From: Megalonaias nervosa
Taxonomy: Eukaryota > Mollusca > Bivalvia > Unionida > Unionidae
Reading direction: 5' to 3'
DNA length: 64,000 bases
Assembly: GCA_016617855.1 (NCBI GenBank)
Contig: JAECUM010004994.1
Location: forward strand, 28,360-92,359
Part shown: positions 38,986 to 49,826 of the stretch, one piece after another
Layout of the letters: every line of letters begins with the position of its first letter
Position numbering within the stretch: the stretch's first letter is position 1
Notes under the pieces: model-generated
What the model was told of the DNA's origin: nothing
Seen by the model: the letters and a program-made list of their open reading frames with translations, nothing else
The model's database searches: none
Program-made: the position numbers and the translations under genes

Positions 38986-39430
38986 TCTCACCAAGACTGC
39001 AGGAAGTCACCCATTTCCCAAATTATACTGAAAATATTTAGCAGTGTATTGAGAGCTGGGTCTAGTAAGTATTTCAAAAGTGGAATTTGGATTTTACTTG
39101 GTCCTGCCATTTTCTCGATTAAGACAGTCTTGTAATTCTGTGAGAATGAAAGGTTTATTGCAATCTTCAGGATTTCGAAGATCTGAAATTTTAAGGAACC
39201 TTTTCTTTTTTTTTTTATATGGCAGAAGTTTTCTAACAATTTTCTTGTGAGGAATTTTTGATTATGTTTTGACCAATGTATCTGACATTTCTGGTACAGT
39301 AGTGACCTTCATCAGATTTCTTTAAATGCATGATACAGCTGCTTTTATTTTTATCAATGACTTTTTTGGGTACCACATTCCATGTTCATTTAATAAAGGA
39401 GTGAGAGTTCTACTTTGAAACATAGGATGA

Positions 39431-40633
39431 CGAGAAAACCTGGCCAATTTTCCACAGCTCAGATGAGTTTTCCTCGACAAGGGACAATGAAGTTACCACT
39501 TGATGCACAACAGCATGCAAATTTCTGCATACTTATATGCTGACATGTACATGTATATGTACTTGATCAGCAGAGATGTATGCTGTAGGTAAGCAAATGT
39601 AGTTATGTATGCCTGGTCTTGGGTTGGGGTAGAAGGATATCCCAAAAACTTAAAACCTTGTCTTTTTTCTACGTTATGCAGGTTTGTCTGCTCATATCAC
39701 TATCTAGGCCACTGATAAAAACCACGGGCAATGTCACTAGAAGTAATGGTATTAAATTGATAGAGTATATATCCACCATACTTAAAGGACACCCATCAGA
39801 CATTATGGACACTTAATCCCTTGAGCATGTCCACTGAGTGAGTATGCAATCTGAAATCAATGATGTATGTGCTGCATGTTTTGGGGTTGAGTTTTTTTAC
39901 ACACAAAACTGGACACTTTTCTTCTTACTTTGATGCAATGGTTTTAGTCTCAATAAGGTTGAAATTACCAGCAGCATTATCATAAGATTATAACTGCATC
40001 GCAATAACAGCATTTTTCTTTTACAATATCATGATACCACAACTGTATATTAGCAACAAGTCATTTTGTAGAAAGCACACTTAATACACATGTCTGCCAA
40101 ATTGCCAAGGTCTATAATCCAGCTCATAAAAAGATTCTGTTTTTCATGACCACCAGCTGTAGACTAGTGCTATGTACTTCTGAAGTACATGTCTTAATTG
40201 AAAAGTACTAATTCTGACCACAGCTGATTATGATAAAAATAATACTCTGTATCAGTGCCACGTATAGGAAACAGGACTAATGTGGGTTGAGGGTCGGCAG
40301 GTGGTGACGACAATATATTCTTGCCAAGCTGAATCCAGCAACGATAAATCACGTTGATAATGTGCAATAACATCATGAAAACGAACAGTACCAATAAAAA
40401 GCAGCAACCAAAACCTGTCATGGGAAACTATAAATGTGTTCTTAGAACACAGGTGACACACGGCACTGTCTGAAATAGCTGAAATGCAAACTTACCCAAG
40501 GTGTCATGCATGTGTATTACAAAGAGAAAATATACACCCATAATACTGTCATAGTGGGGCATAAACCTTTGACAATAATATACAAGAATGGATATTCATA
40601 CATATTTCCTTTTCAAATATGAACAGTTCTCAC
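39431..40633. other. Intron, nothing recognised
   Basis: No exons or repeats assigned; the open frames at 40194-40461 on the minus strand look like chance. Confidence 0.4.
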
Positions 40634-40707
40634 CTCTGGCTTTGTGTGGACATCATCAGACAATGGGGTAGCAAATTGGCAAACCAAAGATCTCTTGTGC
40701 AAAATAT
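40634..40707 (-). CDS. MLXIP: Mondo exon: VCQFATPL segment
   Basis: Acceptor cttttccag, donor GTGAGA, 74 nt. Completes a Tyr codon from the exon at 42993 and encodes ILHKRSLVCQFATPLSDD then VHTKPE, matching the QYVxRRKxPVCGFVTPL block of MLXIP. The split Tyr (QY in all family members) confirms the donor at 42993. Confidence 0.96.
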
Positions 40708-41884
40708 CTGGAAAAGAAACACAAGCATCTGTAGGGGAAACTTTGTCTTTAAATAAAACTATCACGTAGGATTAATGCCAAGAAAAAACTGTTAACACCA
40801 GCTTAACACAATTTATATCAGCAGTGCAGATATTTGGAAGACACAAAACAAAGTCCAATATGGGTTTGTCATATTAATTTTCATTATTGTAAAGAAAATT
40901 CATTATGCAACTTTTCATTCTAAGAGAAAAATGACATTTATTTATCATACAGATCAAATCTTAAAAGTGAAGCTAAATGCAAAATATTTAATATTGATAC
41001 TAACAACAATGACACTGCAAAGGACAACTGTACACCATGCTTATGCTTTGCCGGAAGATAAACAATGTAATTTCTCACATTCCAAGATGAATGACCATGT
41101 AGGCCATCTCAATCTCTCCTCATGTGACCACTGTCTTTCTTCGCATAACCTTTTACTGCATGCATCCTGTACACAAAGTGGCAAAAATTGCCTCGTTATA
41201 AACACTGAAACACATTTGCATACTAAAACAAGCAAGGTTTGAAGTTAAGTGTCCTACAAGCACAATGCTGGCAACACTGGCTGGTCTAGCTAAATGTATA
41301 GCTTCTGTTCTCTGGTTTTGAGTTGAGAAAACTGTTCAACTGGGGTTTTTTTCTTCTTCAAAATTCATTTTTTCATTATTTATAAAAGGTAAATCAATTC
41401 TAGATAAAAGCTGATTCGTTGCTTGTATAATTATCTTTGTCTCTCCAATTTAACTTTAGGGACAAGAATGGACTTTATTTTTTGACCTGTTCAAATTTGT
41501 ATCATTGCATAGGCTTTCTTTAGTATACAGCTGGGATGTTGTGTATTGCCATTGCCATGCCATTGTGGTCTCAACCACTGTTCTATGAATGCTGATATTC
41601 TTCAAAATCATTTACACTAAATGTAAACCTAACTTCTTAACACTCTACCTCAAGGTGAGGAAATTTTCAAGGTGTGTTTAATTGTTTGAAAGTTGCATCA
41701 TTCTTTGACCCTCATTTTTCATTTAGGAATTTGATAAGTAATCCTCATTATGCATTGTTGTCTGATAGGAGAATTCCACCTTTGGATCAGAATTTTTATC
41801 AGAGACTCTGCAAAGCCTCGTATCAGATGCAAAACTCTTGCCTTCAGCTGGAATTTTCCTATCCTACAAAAACACAGATTCTAT
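40708..41884. other. Intron between the exon at 40634 and the splice-donor minisatellite
   Basis: AT-rich, no repeat or exon recognised. The frames at 40931-41242 on both strands are not family-like. Confidence 0.4.
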
Positions 41885-42992
41885 TAAACTTACACTGCAT
41901 GTGTCATTCTTATGTATGCCTTAGATGCCTTGCTGACAATTCAAAAATGTTGCCTCTTACACTGCATGTGCCATTCTTATGTATGCCTTACTTCTGCTTT
42001 GCTGACAATACAAAAATGTTGCCGCTTACACTGCATGTGCCATTCTTATGTATGCCTTACTTTGCTGACAAGACAAAAATGTTGCCTCTTACACTGCATG
42101 TGCCATTCTTATATATGCCCTTACTTATGCTTTGCTGACAAGACAAAAATGTTGCCTCTTATACTGCATGTGCCATTCTTATGTATGCCTTACTTATGCT
42201 TTGCTGACAAGATAAAAATGTTGGCCACTTACACTGCATGTGCCATTCTTATGTATGCCTTACTTAATGCTTTGCTGACAAGACAAAAATGTTGCCTCTT
42301 ACACTGCATGTGCCATTCTTATGTATGCCTTACTTCTGCTTTGCTGACAAGACAAAAATGTTGCCTCTTACACTGCATGAGCCATTCTTATGTATGCCTT
42401 ACTTTGCTGACATGACAAAAATGTTGCCTCTGACACTGCATGTGCCATTCTTATGTATGCCTTACTTTGCTGACAAGACAAAAATGTTGCCTCTTACACT
42501 GCATGTGCCATTCTTATGTATGCCTTACTTATGCTCTGCTGACAAGACAAAAATGCCTCTTACACTGCATGAGCCATTCTTATGCATGCCTTACTTTTGC
42601 TTTGCTGACGAGACAAAAATGTTGCCTCTTACACTGCATGTGCCATTCTTATGTATGCCTTACTTATGCTGACAAGACAAAAATGTTGCCTCTTGCACGC
42701 TGACAAGACAAAAATGTTGCCTCTTACACTGCATGTGCCATTCTTATGTATGCCTTACTTATGCTCTGCTGACAAGACAAAAATGCCTCTTACACTGCAT
42801 GAGCCATTCTTATGCATGCCTTACTTTTGCTTTGCTGACGAGACAAAAATGTTGCCTCTTACACTGCATGTGCCATTCTTATGTATGCCTTACTTATGCT
42901 GACAAGACAAAAATGTTGCCTCTTGCACGCTGACAAGACAAAAATGTTGCCTCTTACACTGCATGTGCCATTCTTATGTATGCCTTACTTAC
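41885..42992. repeat. Minisatellite that copies a Mondo exon end and splice donor
   Basis: About 16 units of 62-70 bp. Each contains (plus strand) 'ttacactgcatgtgccattc', the reverse complement of the last bases of the exon at 42993-43099 plus its donor, followed by 'ttatgtatgccttact' and 'gctgacaagacaaaaatgtt'. The last unit joins directly onto the true exon. A higher-order duplication of about 230 bp (42500-42730 and 42730-42960) is visible. Several long open frames on the plus strand are by-products of the repeat. Confidence 0.95.
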
Positions 42993-43099
42993 ACTGCATG
43001 TGCCATTCTCTCCAAATAATGTTGTTCAGCCGAATCTTGTCCTTTATCGTCAAGTGCATTCCTCGAAATGGCTTCCATTTTGGGGAGGTCAGCTTTCCA
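42993..43099 (-). CDS. MLXIP: Mondo exon: SPKWKPFRG / KIRLNN (Mondo-conserved region)
   Basis: Acceptor atcttttacag, donor GTAAGT, 107 nt. Encodes GKLTSPKWKPFRGMHLTIKD then KIRLNNIIWREWHMQ, an unmistakable match to the MLXIP block SPKWKNFKG...DKIRLNNAIWRAW. The intron begins GTAAGTAAGG, so read-through meets TAA two codons on. The exon 5' of this one, which should carry the first Mondo-conserved motifs, was not found up to 49.5 kb. Confidence 0.97.
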
Positions 43100-44031
43100 C
43101 TGTAAAAGATATACAAGAAGTCCCAAGTGGGCATGATACTGTTCAATGGCAGACATCTGCCATTAGCAGGGTCTGAAAGTTCCACTCATCTGCTCGTATT
43201 CATGAGTGGTGACCATGGACAGACACTTTCTCAAGATGCATGTTAAGCAGATTTAGTATTTGTACATGTCAAATGTAGGATTATTAAAACCTAAATAGGA
43301 CAAAAATAAATGTTTCAGTTACCTGCCCTGCAGGACAAGTAGCCAACTGAAAATTAATGGCACCCTCAAATGCAAGAGCCAAGAAATCCGATTCTGTAGG
43401 ATGCTTTTTGTAGCCTTTTTTTTCCCTATGCTGTTCACTTCATTGTTTTGAAAATAACCTCTTAAATTTCTGTTTTCTAATTTTGTCCATATCTGATGGC
43501 ATGTCAACTCAAGTTGTCCATAACTGAAAGGTCGGTATGACTGGATGCTTATCTGTGTAAGTTGTCTATTATTGAAAAGTCGGTATGACTGGATGCTTAC
43601 CTGTATAAGTTTGTCCAATTCTAAGCTATTTAAAGGTTTTCCTGTTTTTTTAAATTGTGGTTGATGTTGGATAGGCATCATTTATACCTTCAAAGCCATA
43701 TCAAATTTGATTAAATTCAGCTGAGCCAAACTAAAAAGTCATTTAAAGTTTTTAAAATATTTTTAATATTGCAGCCCTTATTTAATATCATACAGTATTG
43801 GCTGTATAAGTTCACAACTGAAAGCCCTCAACATCCTTTCTCAGCTCTGGTAAAATTTTGTTGAGCATTTTTTTCATAAGTTGTTGAAAAGTTTCTCTGC
43901 TTTTACTAATGGCAGCCACAACTGACGGTGGACCAGCATCATTTGCACAAATTGTATTGCCCTTCATGCATGGATGCTTTCATTTATATTTGGTCCAATT
44001 CTACAGAGCGATTTTTAAAAAGACTGTTTAA

Positions 44032-44660
44032 CTCATTAACCCCTGGTGCCTCGTTTATGCATCAGGAGGTAGTAGCCTACGTCCAAGCTCTGTAGCATCA
44101 AGGTCAATTTAGATACACTAAAATGGATGGTATTATAGAAAGGTAGACAAATGTAGCTCTACAATGATACCAAATAATCTGAACTTTCTAGCTGCACTAC
44201 AAAATACGGAGGAAAAACTTAATTTTTTGGAGCCGATTTTTTTCCACCAAAAATTTGCCCGTGGTCGGAATCCAATTTTATGTCTGGATTTTAGATTTTT
44301 TGGCCTCAGATCTAAGGTAGACCAGCCTAAACTGCGCACAGACAGGTAAACCTTTATAAAAAAGTAGGATAAGATGGGCATTTGGAATAAAAAGTGGTCT
44401 GGATATGAAAATGATGGGTCCGTCAAGCAAAAAAAATAAAAAAAAAAAAAATAAAAATAAAAAAATCCAACTTTTACCCTTCTGCTCATGCGTGAGCAAA
44501 ATAACCAATGAACAACAATGTTTGTAACTCAACTAGGCATTAGGTTAACCAGAAATCTCTTGAAGTCGATGTATTAGGATGTATTCAGAAATAGCCCCCA
44601 AAATGTGTTTCCTACTCGCATTTCAGGCGAAAATGACAAAAACCTCCAGGGGTTAATGAG
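44032..44660. mobile_element. piggyBac-like MITE, copy 1
   Basis: Perfect 15-bp inverted ends CTCATTAACCCCTGG/CCAGGGGTTAATGAG, flanked by TTAA at 44028-44031 and 44661-44664, the piggyBac target duplication. A shorter alternative uses the inner TTAA pair at 44036 and 44653. No transposase; open frames inside are T-rich artefacts. Confidence 0.75.
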
Positions 44661-44793
44661 TTAATGGGTGCATTTTGATGATGTCACCAAATCTGAATAT
44701 TCCTTGCATATTTAATCACTTGCGCATAGACACTGCACATAAATAACAAAATTAGCCATTCCTTGACAAATTTGTAAAAAAAATTCCAAAACC

Positions 44794-45418
44794 CTTGTTA
44801 ACAACCCATGGTGCCTCGTTGACGCGTCAGGAGGTAGTAGCCTATGTCCAAGCTCTGTAGCATCAAGGTCATTTAAGATACACTAAAATGGGTGGTATTA
44901 TAAGAAAGATAGACAAATGTAGCTCTACAATGATACCAAATAATCTGGACTTTCTAGTTGCACTACAAAATACATAGGGAAAAAACTTAATTTTTTGGAC
45001 CCCGCTTCTTTTTACCCAAAATTCACCTGTGGTCGGAATCCGATTTTGTGTCCGGATTTTAGACTTTTTGGCATCAGATCTAAGGCAGACCAGACTGAAC
45101 TGCACACAGACACGCAAACCTTTGCAAAAAATAGGATAAGATGGGCATTTGGAATAAAAAGTGGTCTGGATATGAAAATGATCGGTCCGTTAAGCAAAAA
45201 AGAAAGAAAAAAAAAAAGAAACTCCAACTTTTACCCTTCTGCTCATGAGAGAGCGAAATAACCAATGAACAACGATGTTTCTAACACAACTAGGCATTTG
45301 GTTAACTGGAAATCTTTTGGAAGTTGATGTATTAGAATGTATTCAGAAATAGCCCCCAAAATGTGTTTCCTACTCGCATTTCAGGCAGAAATGACACAAA
45401 CCTCCAGGGGTTAATGAG
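44794..45418. mobile_element. piggyBac-like MITE, copy 2
   Basis: Same internal sequence as copy 1 ('caggaggtagtagcctat', 'gataccaaataatctggac') in the same orientation. The right end CCAGGGGTTAATGAG with TTAA at 45419-45422 is intact; the left end has decayed. It lies only about 130 bp after copy 1. Confidence 0.72.
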
Positions 45419-47374
45419 TTAATGGTTTTTGTATTTTTAATAACAGTGGCCATATTTCATGGAGGATTGGCATCATTTGCATAAAGCTGAAAACCCATTA
45501 TGCCTGGATGCTGTCATGCCTTGTCCAATTCTGTCAAGCAGTTTTTGAGAAATGATTTGATTCTTATTTAAAATAATGGTGGTCATAAGTAATGACTTGA
45601 CTTACATTACTTGCATGCATTTAAAAGCCCTTCAAACAAAAATGTTTTCTGTAAAATTTGGTCAAAAAATGTGTTGTGCAGTGTTTGGTAAGACATTTTA
45701 ATTCACTTTTCTATTTTTAGTAATGGCTGCCATATTTGATAGTGGAGTGGTATCATGTTTTGTACATTGTTGAAAGCCCTTTATACCTGGCTGCTTTCTG
45801 TCAAATTCTGTTAAGAGGTTTCTGTGGAGGTCGTTTAAAGGTTTGTCTATCTTTATTAATGGCAGCCATATTTGATGGAAGATCAAAAGCATTTGTAAGA
45901 ATTATAAAGTTCTTCATGCAAGGACGACTTCTATCAAATTTTGTCAAATTCAGTAATTTTTGAGAAAAAGTTGTAAAAAGTTTTCTCGTTTATAAAATAG
46001 TGGCCATATTTGATTGCAGATCGATACCAACCTGATTGCAATTTATGCCAAGTCACTTTCTGTCAACTCTGATGGAATTTTACTCAGACACTGAGTCAAT
46101 TTCTTCCCATGCTGTTGACGCATATGTTATGAAAATAATTGTGCCGTGGCTTCTCCGTTTTAAATTATCTTCATCCATATCTGAAAGCACAATTGCACGA
46201 TTTGTCCAATACGGAGAGGCCTTTACATCAGGATTTTTTCTGCCAAAGTTAGTCTAGTGCCTTTTTTAGATGATGTTTTATTAAAAATGTTATTCTATTG
46301 TAAAACAACAGCAACCATATCTGATGGCAAATAGGCATCATTTTACAAAATTTGAAAGCCTTTCATACTAGGATGCTTTGCATCCAGTTTGGTCAAATTC
46401 TGCTGAACCATTTTTGGGGAAGTTTAAATATTTTTTGCATTTCTAGCAACAAAGGTTGTATCTGATGGTGCATCAGAGTCATTGGAAGCTTTTTATGCCA
46501 GGATGCTATTTGTCATAGTTGGTGAAATTATGTTAATTGGTTTCATGATGTTGTTTATAGGATTTTCTTTTCTAAGCTAAAGTAGTCAAATCTAATGGCA
46601 AATTGGATACTTTGTAGTAAAAGATTCGAAAGCCCTTTATGCCAGAATACTTTGTGGAAAATTTAGTTAAAGTTCTATTCTGCATTTTCTGAAAATTTAA
46701 AGGTTTTCTACTTTTAGCAACAGCAGCCATATTTGATGGCTGACTGCCACAACTTGTCAAAGACCTGAAAGCCACTGGTGCAAAATTTTGGTCAAATTTT
46801 GTTCTGCTGTTGTAAAGAAGAAGTTGCTTTTATGTAATGGTGGCCATATCTGATGGCAGATTTGCATCATCTATCATCTGCACAAGTCTGAAAGGCCTGG
46901 AGCTCTCTCTCAAATTTCATCAAATTCTTTTGAGTTGTGACATTTAGTAATGGGTAAAATATTTAGGTCAGGTTGGGTCAGCATCATTTCTATAAATCTG
47001 AACCATATTCAAGCCAGGATGCTGGCTGCCAATTCTGACGTGATATTGTGGTTTTTGAGAAGCTGTAAATAACAACTCTCTAGGCTGTCCTAGGATACTA
47101 GTCAATGTCTGACATTGTCGTCACTGCATGGAACTGGTTACTGTACTATTGTTTCTTATTTCTGATATTCAGGGACCAAGCAGAGGAATGAAACAGTTAG
47201 TCTAAAGTATATTTTCTCAAATCACAGGAATATAGCAGACTCGAGAATAAGTAGCAGTTCTGCTTTAGCTAGTTCCATGTGGCAACTGGGTTGACACCTT
47301 TAAACTTGATCTGAAAGAGCTACATACTGGATATGCATAATCAGGGAGAATAGAACATACTTCTGTAAAAGAAA

Positions 47375-48270
47375 CAAGAGTCCCTTGAAAGGACTGACTC
47401 TCTACTGGGCAAAGAAAATTTCAAGGAATTCAAGACGTGACCATTTCTTTCTCTTAAATGTTGAGCGTTCAAGCCGTCTCTGATAGTCTCATTTTCAAAT
47501 TAACTGCTGTGGTGCACATATTAGATGTCTGCTTTGCACCCTTTTTATTCAGGACAAAATAGACATCATTATACGTCTCTTGGTGAAAGCTCTGTCACAG
47601 TATCATCCGTTGTGGAGGAATAGTGACAACAATATTTAAGACAGTTGTTATGGCAACGATACTGGAAATCCCATCATAATAATCTCCATTCAGGGGTATA
47701 TGTGACAACAATACTTTGTAAGACTGTCATCGTGGCAGCCATATTGGATGTATGAACAATACCATTTAATTTAGGTCCATCATAAGAAATCTACTGGTTA
47801 AACACCATGTTCATAAAGCCATCCATTTGGAGAGAAGTAGAGATGACAACATTCTGAAGATATGACTTTCCATTCAGGAATAGCAATAACAAGATTTTCA
47901 AGCTGACCACTGTGGTGGCCAAAAAGGACAAAGATTGGTGCCATTTTCATATAGGACTATCCATGCGGGACAAGCAGTGAAAACCTGATTTTCAAGATGG
48001 CCACTGTGGTGGCCAAAAAGGACAAAGATTGGTGCCATTTTTATATAGGACTATCCATGCAGGACAAGCAGTGAAAACATGATTTTCAAGATGGCCACTG
48101 TGGTGGACATATTGGACATCAGGTCTGCACCTTCTCCATCCAAGAGCAACTAGATATCATAAGCAGTCTATCAGTGAAAATCACATTTTCATTCAACCAT
48201 CCATTCTGCAGGAGTAGTGATAAGATTCTGAAAATGGTTCCCATGACAGTCATATTAGAAACCATAGACA
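47375..48270 (+). mobile_element. HINE/pearl-like element, start and core
   Basis: Starts 'caagagtcccttgaaaggact' like 22656 and runs through about five core units. Two are close copies at 47895-47985 and 47995-48085 ('aggacaaagattggtgcc', 'caagatggccactgtggtgg'). Confidence 0.5.
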
Positions 48271-49006
48271 AGCAAACCCTAACATGACCTTCTCAGTAAG
48301 GCAGTGTATTTATCTTCCATAAGGTGGACCAGTTTTCAGTAAGATGTAACAAAATATCCAGTATTGCTATTTTCAAGCTGGAAAACATGCATTTAAAAGT
48401 CCTATAGTGTGATTCAAGATTCATGCAGTTAAAGTAAACATTGTGTTCAACTCAAAAGTTTGTAAAGTTTACTTAACTTTATTTACCTCCAGTACAATTT
48501 CACAAACTGCAGTTCCCCAAACCCTATAGAGTTCAATGGTTTCTTGCCATCTCTCAACATGATGTAATCCTTTAAAAAAAATCATGTGACAGCAATCATC
48601 CTCGTCACCATATGACATACTCAAATCAACACATGACGTCCACTAAACATAATTTTTGCCCTTCACGACTTTTTCCCCCAGGAATCTGAATATTCCAATG
48701 TAATCTTTTCTACTATTAAAACCTTTTAAGAAGTATTGTCCCTTTTGTCCCAACATGTAACTTGTTGGGTGCCATCCAAAAAAATATAAGTAACAGCTTG
48801 ATCATGCAGACATTTTGCATCACAAAATACATGCAGTTTCAAGCATCTGAAGTACTCAGTACAGTTAGTCTGGTTTCCTGACCAGTTCCACTGCATTTAA
48901 TACACAACCTGGATCCGAATCAAACATGGACAAGCCAGTATCCAGATTTTACTGAAAACAATCATATTTCATAATTTGTGCTTTTATTCCGTAAGTCCAC
49001 GTTGTT
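48271..49006. other. Non-coding stretch, nothing firm
   Basis: A minus-strand exon-like piece (48488-48572) was considered and not accepted. No repeat recognised. Confidence 0.35.
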
Positions 49007-49235
49007 ATGTTGTTGTTATAGGGTTTAATGCCATTTTTCAGCACAAGATAGGCTATACATGGTGGCCAGTATACATGTAAGTGGTGGAGGAAAAATCCGG
49101 GAAAACCCCGAAAAGAACCACCAGCCCATGAGAAGCTACCAGCAAACTTTCTCAAGTACCCACATTGGCCCAGCACGAGACTCAAACCCACACAGAGAAG
49201 AAGTGAGATGGCAGTGATCCATAACAGTGAGCGGG
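49007..49235 (-). mobile_element. V-SINE-like copy, 5' truncated
   Basis: Body as at 2755-3006 ('gggtttaatgccatttttca', 'ggtggaggaaaaatcc', 'gagatggcagtgatcc'); the A-box part of the head is missing. Confidence 0.75.
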
Positions 49236-49239
49236 TCAT

Positions 49240-49563
49240 TTCTGTAAGAGTCATATGGCAACATTATATCATTAGGGTTGGCAGGTCTGGATATCAAATC
49301 TGCACCATTTTCAATTAGGACCAAACAGACAGTACGTGGAAAGCACATACTGATATGACCATCTATTCAGGATTAGCGATAACAAAATGTTTAAGATGGT
49401 GGCCATACTGAATATCACAACAGCACCATTTTCATTCAGGTCAAACTAGACATCATAAAAAGTCTTTTAGCACAAAGCCCATGTAAATATGACCATCCAT
49501 TCAGGTGGAGTAGTGATACAAAATTTCAAGATGGCTGAAAAGGTGACCATACTGGATGCACCA
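49240..49563 (+). repeat. HINE-core fragment cut by the Polinton-like element
   Basis: Two core units of the 22656/47375 family ('caccattttcattcaggtc', 'ttcaagatggctg'). Similarity stops within 'ggatgcaccaagcagcag', which places the left border of the following element at 49560-49571. Confidence 0.6.
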
Positions 49564-49801
49564 AGCAGCAGAGAGGGTGAACAGACCATTTTGCCTGAGA
49601 CCTTATTTATGAAAAATAAAGCTTTGTACAAAAATGAAATCTCAACGTCAATAACGTTAAACCAGCACCTCTAACTTTGTCAGGTAGGAAACCCTGTTGG
49701 GTTAGCTTATTATGTTACTTTGATGACGATTTTGTATTTTATCGCTACGTGTATTCGTTTACGTGTTGGTCACTTTTGTTGGTCGCACCCTCTCTGCTGC
49801 T
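49564..49801. repeat. 16-bp inverted repeat at the left border, candidate TIR
   Basis: AGCAGCAGAGAGGGTG at 49564-49579 and its exact reverse complement at 49786-49801, 206 bases apart. The outer arm starts with AG, as Polinton termini do, and lies at the host/element border. The inner arm could mean a fold-back end. Whether the far right end repeats it cannot be seen. Confidence 0.6.
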
Positions 49802-49826
49802 GTAATTAAACCATTGCATTATAATA

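Larger units (their letters stand above)
37020..39430 (-). pseudogene. Degenerate Jockey/CR1-like non-LTR retrotransposon ORF2, RT to C-terminus
   Basis: In minus-strand order: RT start around 39160-38990 (MAGPSKIQIPLLKYLLDP in one frame), a 'PKPGKDHPN' segment (38985-38790), the RT palm around 38720-38590 (FNLE in one frame continuing as AYDAIWKYGI in another), an 'SSSQGSILSVTLFN' stretch near 38530, then RNase H at 37720-37380 (FTAEMKAI, IIFSDSVSTLKDL, GIKGAERACKAA). A degenerate Cys/His tail ('LTVKN' region) lies near 37200. Frameshifts and stops are frequent. Two minisatellites interrupt it. The clade assignment is approximate. Confidence 0.8.
5864..43099 (-). other. MLXIP: Mondo/MLXIP (MondoA/ChREBP) gene, 13 exons found, both ends missing
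   Basis: Orthologue of the vertebrate MLXIP/MLXIPL pair and insect Mondo. These are bHLH-zipper transcription factors that sense glucose-6-phosphate, pair with Mlx and bind carbohydrate-response elements. Thirteen exons on the minus strand splice with canonical GT/AG and matching phases; only the acceptor of the exon at 31.4 kb is doubtful. Diagnostic pieces are the Mondo-conserved region (SPKWKPFRGMHL, KIRLNNIIWREW, YYWKRRLDTV), the 'DIIQPGLVQFQPSL' GRACE segment, LAQLLTTG in the mid-region, and the bHLH basic region HISAEKKRR. The exon encoding the start and first Mondo-conserved motif is not within 43.1-49.5 kb. The zipper and WMC exons are not visible below 5864, so the gene extends beyond both ends. 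Introns reach about 8 kb and are packed with repeats. Confidence 0.93.
43440..47065 (+). repeat. Long degenerate tandem array, unit about 150-180 bp
   Basis: Recurring blocks 'ggcagccatatttgatggc', 'gcatcatttgcacaa', 'gaaagccctttatgcc', 'gatgctttctgtcaaattt', 'ggtcaaattctgttgagc'. About 16-20 diverged copies, interrupted at 44028-45422 by two MITEs. No gene. Resembles the cores at 22656 in style but has a different consensus. Confidence 0.65.

Noticed and set aside
38725..39031. Repeat peptides GWSFPGLDGPFQVR (plus) and PGKDHPNLERTILTW (minus) as a candidate gene
   Set aside because: Derived from the 20-bp array within a dead reverse transcriptase.
41674..43105. Several long overlapping plus-strand frames with repeating CMCHSYVCL / LHVPFLCMPY peptides
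   Set aside because: They are produced by the minisatellite, whose unit lacks stops in these frames. The strand opposite carries the real exon and splice donor.
44133..45265. Phe-rich minus-strand frames that look like membrane proteins
   Set aside because: They lie in the two MITEs and read through an A/T run; both copies share the text because the DNA is repeated.
48488..48572. Exon-like minus-strand piece with AG and GTAAAT borders
   Set aside because: None of its three frames resembles the missing Mondo N-terminal exon and the donor is weak; no neighbour exon supports it.
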